Below, in pieces: positions 1 through 5,150 of a stretch of DNA of 6,383 nucleotides. A program made the translations under genes and the position numbers. The DNA is from Planctomycetaceae bacterium (GTDB taxonomy: Bacteria; Planctomycetota; Planctomycetia; Pirellulales; Pirellulaceae), in contig PADE01000161.1 of the NCBI GenBank assembly GCA_002702965.1, positions 1-6,383 of the forward strand, given 5' to 3'. Position 1 is the stretch's first letter; the number at the start of each line of letters is the position of its first letter. Below the pieces are notes generated by a model. The model ran no database searches and was not told where the DNA came from. It saw only the letters and a list, made by a program, of their open reading frames with translations.

Positions 1-511
1 GCGCGAAGAACCAGCGTGAGGTTCGCTGGCCGTCGGTGCGGATCAGGGCGGCGGCTAGGAGCGTGTAGACAGTCAGCAGATGGATGGCGTACGTCCCCAC
101 CATCAGCATCGTGTGGGAGCTCCAATCGAGCGTATTGGTGACCGGATCGGACCGCGATGCCACCAGCAGAAAACGACGTGCCAGCAGCAGCCCAAGTGCC
201 GCGGCCATCAATTCGATCAAGGGGTACCGGGGAGAGATCTCGGCGCGGCAATCTCGGCATCGCCCGCGCAGCGCGAGCCAGCCGAAAATCGGCAGATTGT
301 CATGCCACCGAATTAGGTGGTGACACAGCGGACACTGTGACGGGGGCCGCACAACGCTCATCCCGAGCGGCAGCCGGTAGACGATGACGTTGATGAAACT
401 GCCGATGCAGGCGCCCACCGATCCCAGCCAGAGAACTGCCAGCGAGAACAGCCCCCAGGGGAGAAGTGAGAACTCGGCCTGGGCGAGTAGTTGCTCGAGT
501 TGGATAGTCAC
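1..511 (-). CDS. pilD: Type IV prepilin peptidase (leader peptidase/N-methyltransferase, A24 family), C-terminus cut off by window edge
   Basis: This inner-membrane aspartic peptidase cleaves the leader of type IV prepilins or type II secretion pseudopilins, and in many members also N-methylates the new end. The visible 170 residues start at a GTG (511); an in-frame TGA lies upstream and there is no ATG between them. A first hydrophobic segment (about 20-45) runs into the family signature GACIGSFINVIVYRLP (33-48). The cytoplasmic zinc-binding loop follows, with C60-x2-C63 and C85-x2-C88 around NLPIFGWLALRGRC (72-85) and then SPRYPLIELMAA (93-104). More hydrophobic segments lie at about 101-118 and 135-157. 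The first catalytic Asp would be expected around D160 (ALIRTDGQR), where the context is unlike the usual IDLxxxxLPD. The GxGD motif with the second Asp lies outside the window. I see no Shine-Dalgarno at the GTG. The gene is divergent from the thioesterase. The family call is firm; whether it serves pili or secretion cannot be told here. Confidence 0.93.
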   Translation of the reverse strand, partial: MTIQLEQLLAQAEFSLLPWGLFSLAVLWLGSVGACIGSFINVIVYRLPLGMSVVRPPSQCPLCHHLIRWHDNLPIFGWLALRGRCRDCRAEISPRYPLIELMAAALGLLLARRFLLVASRSDPVTNTLDWSSHTMLMVGTYAIHLLTVYTLLAAALIRTDGQRTSRWFFA

Positions 512-663
512 GTTCGCAAAGTCGCAGATGGCCGAGGAAGTGTCAACGGTGCCCCTTCAGAGTACACCTTGTTTGGCGCGAGAGCGGAGTACATAACAAC
601 ATGGGTTGGGACTGAAGCCGCATGGCTTTCTTGTTTTCATTATGACTGGGAGATCATCGCCGC
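512..663. other. Divergent intergenic region between prepilin peptidase and thioesterase genes
   Basis: These 152 bp separate two genes read away from each other and so should hold both promoters. It is more AT-rich than its surroundings, especially about 561-643. For the rightward gene a weak candidate is TTGTTT (569-574), 17 bp, CATAAC (592-597), about 65 bp before the ATG. Only three and four of six bases match the consensus, so it is not listed as a promoter. No RNA gene or convincing small ORF is seen here. Confidence 0.5.
518..546 (-). promoter_or_regulatory. Possible sigma-70-like promoter for the prepilin peptidase, perhaps leaderless
   Basis: On the minus strand a perfect TTGACA (-35 consensus, plus-strand 541-546) is followed after 17 bp by GACTTT (518-523), a poor match to TATAAT. 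The GTG start codon begins 6 bp further on, so transcription from this site would begin at about the first base of the start codon. That would fit the absence of a Shine-Dalgarno. The -10 match is weak and the TTGACA could be chance. Confidence 0.25.
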
Positions 664-1074
664 ATGCTATCTGAGCATCAGATTCAGATCCGCGTCGGAT
701 ACCACGAGGTTGATTCGATGGGGCGTCTGTACCACGGGCACTACTTCACCTACTTTGAGAAGGCGCGGCTCGAACTCCTGCGCGCGTCCGGGCGCAATTA
801 CCGCGATCTGGAGGAGGCAGGGCACTTCGTCGTCGTCACCCAGTGCGGCTGCCGTTTCCTGGCCGCTGCGCGCTACGATGATCTCTTGACGGTGCGTGTT
901 GTTGTCGGTGAAGTACGCGGCGCACGCGCTGAACATGAGTACCAGGTTTTCAACCAGGACAACCTGATTGCGCTGGGCCACGCCACGCTGGCGATGGTCG
1001 ATCGGGACGGTAAGGTCCGGCGACTGCCCCCCAGTTGGCGGACGGCGGCGCCGTCAGGGGACGATCCAGAATAG
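664..1074 (+). CDS. Acyl-CoA thioesterase, hotdog fold, YbgC/FadM (4-hydroxybenzoyl-CoA thioesterase-like) family
   Basis: A 136-residue cytoplasmic enzyme, the usual length for this single-domain family, which hydrolyses acyl-CoA thioesters to free acid and CoA and normally works as a tetramer. The N-terminal signature is clear: RVGYHEVDSMGRLYHGHY (10-27) then FEKARLELLR (31-40), matching the family pattern VxYxDTDxxGxVyHxxYxxxxExAR. D17 is in the place of the catalytic aspartate. The hotdog core follows: FVVVTQCGCRFLAAARYDD (55-73) matches the usual strand, PAR and gD stretch (with A instead of P), and the last strands are EYQVFNQDNLIALGHATLAMVD (92-113). The tail RRLPPSW (119-125) is also typical. 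A GGGAGA (648-653) lies 10 bases before the ATG. In many bacteria ybgC sits with tol-pal genes; no such neighbour is visible, so the natural substrate is open and no symbol is given. Confidence 0.92.
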   Translation: MLSEHQIQIRVGYHEVDSMGRLYHGHYFTYFEKARLELLRASGRNYRDLEEAGHFVVVTQCGCRFLAAARYDDLLTVRVVVGEVRGARAEHEYQVFNQDNLIALGHATLAMVDRDGKVRRLPPSWRTAAPSGDDPE

Positions 1075-1354
1075 AGTGTTCTGGAAGGTGTTGATCTGTT
1101 AGTGTGAAGATTTGCGACGTTGAGAGAGTCAGGGAGGTTCGCGGCTGCCGTGCCGGTGGCATCGAAGCTCTCTTGAGGTTGGGGATGTTCTGGTTCATCG
1201 ACCCCGTCGGGTGCCGGCTCGTCCGCCCGTGGGAGGTGCGATACGGTCTGCGGCGTGCGCGGCGGGATGACGTTAAGCTAACGTTGTGCGAGTTCGCCCA
1301 GGGAGAGAGTTTTGCCGCCGGCGAAGCCGATTGGCGTCGTGAGGAGTGTACCCG
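1075..1354. other. Intergenic region upstream of the PPC-domain gene, no supported gene
   Basis: These 280 bp contain no reading frame I can support. An open frame with a GTG at 1104 runs to 1406, but it has no ribosome binding site, no recognisable motif, an Arg-rich composition typical of GC-rich non-coding frames, and it would overlap the next gene. No rho-independent terminator (hairpin plus T run) follows the thioesterase stop. The region ends in a good Shine-Dalgarno, GAGGAG at 1341-1346, for the ATG at 1355. The promoter of the downstream gene probably lies here, but no clear -35/-10 pair is visible. Confidence 0.5.
1270..1284. repeat. Perfect short inverted repeat, possible operator
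   Basis: ACGTTA (1270-1275) and TAACGT (1279-1284) are perfect inverted copies around the three bases AGC, 70 bp before the ATG of the secreted PPC-domain protein. Size and place would suit binding of a dimeric regulator. The arms are only 6 bp, no T run follows (so it is not a terminator), and chance occurrence cannot be excluded. Confidence 0.3.
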
Positions 1355-3775
1355 ATGTCGGAAGTTCGCGAGACCTGTGCCCCGGTCGCCGTGGCGATTC
1401 TGCTGAGTGCGGCGCTGACATCCACAGCGATCGCGCAGCTGGCTCCAAGGGCCGGATACGTTTTCCCACCCGGTGGGCGCGCGGGCACGACCGTTGAAGT
1501 GCGTTTGGGAGGGTTCGACTTCACTCGCGACATGCAGTACTTCGTGCATGACGAACGGCTCGCCTGGGAAGTCCGTGGTGAACTGAGCGGATTTTATGTC
1601 CCTCCCCCACCGTATTGGTTTGGTCCCAAGGGGCGTAGCTCGGCGATGCCGATTCCTCGAGAAATATCCGCCACGATCCGTATTCCGGCCGACATGTCCG
1701 CGGGGCCCGTGTACTGGCAAGTCGCCAACGCCAACGGGATCAGTTCGACCGCCATCTTCGTGATTGGGCACGACGAGGAAATTCTCGAGAATCGCTATCG
1801 CCAGGAACCGCAGGGCATTGATCGTTTGCCGGTGGTCGTGTCCGGCCGGTTGCTGAAGATCGCCGAGGTGGACCGTTACCAGATCCGAGCTCGTCAGGAC
1901 GGGCCGGTGACCGTCGAGTTGGCTGCGCGTCAGATCGGATCTAATTTTCATGGGGTCTTGAAAGTCGTCGGCCAGGACGGCCAACACGTCGCCGATATTG
2001 CGGACACCGAAGGACTTGACATCGACCTGACGTTCGTCGCCCGAGCCGGTGAGGTCTACACGGTGGAATTGCACGACCTCGATTTTCGTGGCAACCGTTC
2101 GTACGTTTACCGCCTCCATTTTCGACCCGGGCCGCGTGTCCTGAAAACGGTCCCCGCTGCTGTGCGGCGGGGCACAACACAACGGGTGGAGTTTTCTGGG
2201 TTCGGTTTGATCAGCGGTACAGATGAGTGGGAGAGTGTGCAACGTGAGGTCACAGCTCCCGATCACGCACCTCTGGGGGAATTCACCTTTCCGTTTCAGA
2301 CCGCAACCGGTGTGGCTCCGGTTGCGCTGCTGTCGAGTGATCTCGAAGAACAACGCGAATCCGAGCTCGAGCCTGCTGCGGAAGGTGGTTTGGAGCTGAA
2401 AGTCCCCGGGGCGGTAACCGGGGAATGTCGAGAACGCGCGCTGGAAAAGAGGTTCCAGATTTCCGTCGAGCAGGGGGCGTTTCTCACAATCGCCGTCGAA
2501 TCGCGCGCCGTCGGTGGCGGACTCGATGTGGCGCTTCAAGTACTCGACACCGACGGCAAGGAACTGGCCAAGAACGACGATGCCGGTGGCACCACCGATG
2601 CTCAACTCGAATGGCAGCCGCCCAAAAGCGGTCGGTATACGTTGGTCGTTCGCGGTCTGTCGTCTGGCCGCACGGACACGAGTGATACCTATCGTCTCAG
2701 TGTGCGTCGACGGCAGCCCGGATTCGGTTTGACGGGTCCGCAACAACTTTTGCTACCCATTGGTGGGAAAGCGGAGCTCGTGATTAAAGCCGTCCGTTAC
2801 GCGGGGTTCAAGGAGGCCATCCGCATTCGCATCGACGGTCTGCCGGCGGGGATATCGGTTCCCAATGATCTCACGATCAAGCCCGATCAGGGTGAGCTAA
2901 AAATCCCTTTGGAAACAGTTGGGAAAACCGCTTGCGCCGCGAGTCTGATCAAAGTCACGGGAATGGCGGTGGTCGATGGCACACCGCTTTCGGTTAGTTT
3001 GCAGACCGGTGCTGGCGGCAACCTCTGCCCGCGTCGACCCGGTGCGCACCGGCTTTCCCGAGTGCTCCTGGCGACCACGATGACGGCCCCGTTCAACATC
3101 GACCTGATCGGTAAGAACCGGCAGCGCGCAGTCCACCGCGGGACGACCTATCCGGCGCCACTGGAAATCAAACGCGATGCGGGGTTCAAAGGGCAGGTGA
3201 TGTTGCAGATGGCCGCCAATCAAAGCCGGCATCGCCAGGGAATTTCCGGTCCCCGAATGACCGTAGCGGCGGACCAATCGCGGGTGTTTTATCCCTGTTT
3301 CATGCCCGAGTGGTTGGAGACGGATCGGACCACCAGGATGACGATCATGGGACTGGCGTGGGTTCCCGACCCGCTCGGGACTCGTCGTCTAGTGACGAAG
3401 GCGACGAATGGGAACGTGACCATGATCCTCGAGGGCGCGTTGTTGAAAGTGAGTTGTCCGAGCGGGATGTTGATGCTACGCCCCGAGGAATCTCGCCAAA
3501 TGTCGGTACGTGTTCTGCGGTCTGCCAAGTTGCCCGCGGCGGTCGAGTTGGCACTCGTCGCACCCGCTGATCTCGATGGCCGCGTTTCTGCGGCTCCGGT
3601 GATAGTTCCGGTGGGAACCGATGAGGCGGTGTTGGTCGTGCGGGCCGGTGCCTTGGCCGATCGGATTGGCGATCATCCCCTACGGATCCGAGCCACCGCG
3701 CTACAAGGCGGAAAATGGCCGGCGGTTTCGGAGGCGGAGTTGTTGTTGCGGGTGCTGCCGCCGGCGACCGAATAA
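1355..3775 (+). CDS. Large secreted protein with PPC domains and Ig-like modules (planctomycete type), function unknown
   Basis: An 806-residue exported protein. ATG 1355 is chosen over the GTG at 1346 because GAGGAG (1341-1346) lies 8 bases before the ATG and overlaps the GTG. The signal peptide has a hydrophobic core at about 9-22 and an AIA cleavage motif after A27, giving a mature start QLAPRAG. Domains by eye: a small beta module at 29-138 (VFPPGGRAGTTVEVRLGGF at 36-54); a PPC-like domain at about 165-256; a second copy of the small module from 258 (VPAAVRRGTTQRVEFSGFGL at 266-285); a good PPC domain at 364-450 (LQVLDTDGKELAKNDDAGG at 394-412, SGRYTLVVRG at 425-434); then three Ig-like stretches at about 456-550, 570-699 and 700-802. 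No protease triad, lipobox, membrane anchor or sorting tail is seen, so it is probably periplasmic or outside the cell as a binding or scaffold protein. The next gene follows after 111 bp. Confidence 0.85.
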   Translation: MSEVRETCAPVAVAILLSAALTSTAIAQLAPRAGYVFPPGGRAGTTVEVRLGGFDFTRDMQYFVHDERLAWEVRGELSGFYVPPPPYWFGPKGRSSAMPIPREISATIRIPADMSAGPVYWQVANANGISSTAIFVIGHDEEILENRYRQEPQGIDRLPVVVSGRLLKIAEVDRYQIRARQDGPVTVELAARQIGSNFHGVLKVVGQDGQHVADIADTEGLDIDLTFVARAGEVYTVELHDLDFRGNRSYVYRLHFRPGPRVLKTVPAAVRRGTTQRVEFSGFGLISGTDEWESVQREVTAPDHAPLGEFTFPFQTATGVAPVALLSSDLEEQRESELEPAAEGGLELKVPGAVTGECRERALEKRFQISVEQGAFLTIAVESRAVGGGLDVALQVLDTDGKELAKNDDAGGTTDAQLEWQPPKSGRYTLVVRGLSSGRTDTSDTYRLSVRRRQPGFGLTGPQQLLLPIGGKAELVIKAVRYAGFKEAIRIRIDGLPAGISVPNDLTIKPDQGELKIPLETVGKTACAASLIKVTGMAVVDGTPLSVSLQTGAGGNLCPRRPGAHRLSRVLLATTMTAPFNIDLIGKNRQRAVHRGTTYPAPLEIKRDAGFKGQVMLQMAANQSRHRQGISGPRMTVAADQSRVFYPCFMPEWLETDRTTRMTIMGLAWVPDPLGTRRLVTKATNGNVTMILEGALLKVSCPSGMLMLRPEESRQMSVRVLRSAKLPAAVELALVAPADLDGRVSAAPVIVPVGTDEAVLVVRAGALADRIGDHPLRIRATALQGGKWPAVSEAELLLRVLPPATE
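2302..2326. repeat. Strong hairpin inside the PPC-domain gene (9-bp perfect arms)
   Basis: CGCAACCGG (2302-2310) and CCGGTTGCG (2318-2326) are perfect inverted copies around a 7-base loop. The site codes for the linker stretch ATGVAPVA, about residues 317-324. No T run follows, so it is not an intrinsic terminator. It may affect mRNA structure or be a by-product of GC-rich codon use. Confidence 0.5.
2403..2424. repeat. Second hairpin inside the PPC-domain gene (7-bp perfect arms)
   Basis: TCCCCGG (2403-2409) and CCGGGGA (2418-2424) are perfect inverted copies around an 8-base loop, about 75 bp after the first hairpin and just before the clear PPC domain (codons for VPGAVTGE). No T run follows. 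The same two explanations apply as for the hairpin at 2302. Confidence 0.4.
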
Positions 3776-3886
3776 CGGCTGCTGCATTCGTCGGATTTGG
3801 AGTCCGCCAAGGGAACCAGTATGCTGGATTGATCACGGCATTGGGCCGCTGCGAAGTTGCTCAAATCGCATTCGGTGGGGATATCG

Positions 3887-5107
3887 ATGAACCGTACGGG
3901 TCGCGCAAAACGTCTCCGCATTGCTGCCGTTGTGACGGAGTATCGCCGCTATTCGCACGCCCAGCATATTTTGGATCGTTTCCTCTGGGGGTACGGATTT
4001 GGGGGTCGACATCACCGCCCCGAAATGGACCTGGTGTCGCTTTACGTTGATCAACGTCCGCAGGGTGAATTGAGTCGTGAGCGTGCGACGCAGTTTCCTC
4101 AGATGACGATCTACCCTTCGATCGCCGAGTCATTGACCTTGGGTGGGCAGAAACTCGCCGTCGACGGCGTCCTCTTGATCGGTGAGCACGGCCGCTATCC
4201 GTCCAATGAAAAGGGGCAGAAGCTCTACCCGCGTTACGAATTTTTCCAGCAAATCGTCGATGTCTTTCGAGACAGTGGGCGAACGTGTCCGGTGTTCAAC
4301 GATAAACACTTGTCGTGGAATTGGGATTGGGCGCAAGAGATGGTCGAGACGTCGAAGACCATGGGATTTGCTTTCATGGCCGGGTCATCACTGCCCGTCA
4401 CACGGCGCATTCCGGCGATTGACATGCCCTTGCAGGCGGAACTCACTGAGGCGCTCTGTTTGGCACCCGGTGGTATCGACGGGTACGACATCCATGCCTT
4501 AGAGACAGCGCAGTGCATGGTGGAGCGGAGGAAAGGTGGAGAGACCGGTGTGGATCACATCGAGGCCGACCGGGAGGACGCGGTTTGGGAACGCATGGGA
4601 CGTGGATCCTGGGACCAGGGTGGATGGGACCGAGAGTTGTTTTCGTCTTGCCTATGTCGTAGCCAGTCACTGGTTCCGCCTCGCGAAGGATTCAACCATA
4701 TCCTGCCGACTGCGGAGGAGATTCCTGGGCAGGTAAAGGAAAATCACGGACCCTACTGTTATCGCTACCGGCATCGAGATGGGCTAAAAATGACGATGGT
4801 GCTGGCCGAGGGAGTGGTGAACGACTTTACGTTTGCCGCCCGTTTTCGAGGGACGGGGAAGGTCCTGTCGACCCATTTTCATCTTCCGCCACGGGAGGTG
4901 TGTAATTTTTTTAGTCCCTTGGCGTACCATGCCGAACAGATGTTTCTAACCGGTAAATCGCCGATTCCGATCGAGCGGAATCTGTTGACGACAGGACTGA
5001 CCGCCGCGGGGGTCGACTCGCTGTTTCAAGGCGGGAAACGGCTGGCAACGCCCCATTTGGCGATTGCTTATCAGCCGCGCCCGCAATCCACTTTTTGGCG
5101 GACCTGA
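3887..5107 (+). CDS. Uncharacterised conserved protein, probable diverged Gfo/Idh/MocA-like oxidoreductase
   Basis: A 406-residue protein. ATG 3887 is chosen because GGTGGGG (3874-3880) lies 6 bases before it; a TTG at 3857 is in frame but has no such site. No signal peptide or membrane segment is seen. By eye it follows the Gfo/Idh/MocA plan. A first strand RIAAVVTEY (11-19) opens it but lacks GxGxxG. YPSIAESL (76-83) and AVDGVLLIGEHGRYP (91-105) fit the usual loop and second strand before H. YEFFQQIVDVFRDSGRTCPV (117-136) fits the helix before the EKP motif, and NDKHLSWNWDWA (138-149) takes its place, with K140 aligned to the catalytic Lys. The tail at 348-395 resembles the family's last helix (AEQMFLTGKSPIPIERNLL) and last strand. 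I recognise the type as recurring in planctomycetes with no known function. The large C-terminal part has many Cys and Trp (C255, C257, W243, W247). It follows the secreted PPC gene after 111 bp and may be co-transcribed. Reaction and substrate are unknown. Confidence 0.7.
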   Translation: MNRTGRAKRLRIAAVVTEYRRYSHAQHILDRFLWGYGFGGRHHRPEMDLVSLYVDQRPQGELSRERATQFPQMTIYPSIAESLTLGGQKLAVDGVLLIGEHGRYPSNEKGQKLYPRYEFFQQIVDVFRDSGRTCPVFNDKHLSWNWDWAQEMVETSKTMGFAFMAGSSLPVTRRIPAIDMPLQAELTEALCLAPGGIDGYDIHALETAQCMVERRKGGETGVDHIEADREDAVWERMGRGSWDQGGWDRELFSSCLCRSQSLVPPREGFNHILPTAEEIPGQVKENHGPYCYRYRHRDGLKMTMVLAEGVVNDFTFAARFRGTGKVLSTHFHLPPREVCNFFSPLAYHAEQMFLTGKSPIPIERNLLTTGLTAAGVDSLFQGGKRLATPHLAIAYQPRPQSTFWRT

Positions 5108-5150
5108 TCTTCGCGACCTGCAAACCTCCACGCCCAGCCTGCTGGCGGCG
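5108..5150. other. Convergent gene junction without a clear terminator
   Basis: The 406-residue gene and the helicase gene run towards each other and end 43 bp apart. The only structure is a short hairpin CCAG-CCTG-CTGG (5134-5145) with no T run on either strand. It is too weak to call a terminator. Termination may be Rho-dependent, or the transcripts may overlap. Confidence 0.4.

Noticed and set aside
491..889. A 132-codon plus-strand frame overlapping the thioesterase start
   Set aside because: It overlaps both the prepilin peptidase start and the thioesterase signature region in another frame, and its translation is low-information and Arg/Ser-rich.
1104..1406. A 100-codon open frame in the gap before the PPC-domain gene
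   Set aside because: It has a GTG start without ribosome binding site, no recognisable motif, Arg- and Cys-rich composition, and it overlaps the well-supported downstream gene.
950..2746. A 598-codon open frame on the minus strand opposite the PPC-domain gene
   Set aside because: It lies antisense to a gene with signal peptide, ribosome binding site and recognisable domains. Its translation has no known motif and is rich in Arg, Pro, His and Thr, as expected from the reverse strand of a GC-biased gene.
3345..3836. A 163-codon minus-strand frame opposite the end of the PPC-domain gene
   Set aside because: Its translation is Pro/Arg/Ser-rich with no motif and lies antisense to clear coding sequence.
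5134..5145. Hairpin in the convergent junction as a bidirectional terminator
   Set aside because: The stem is only 4-5 bp and there is no T run on either strand.
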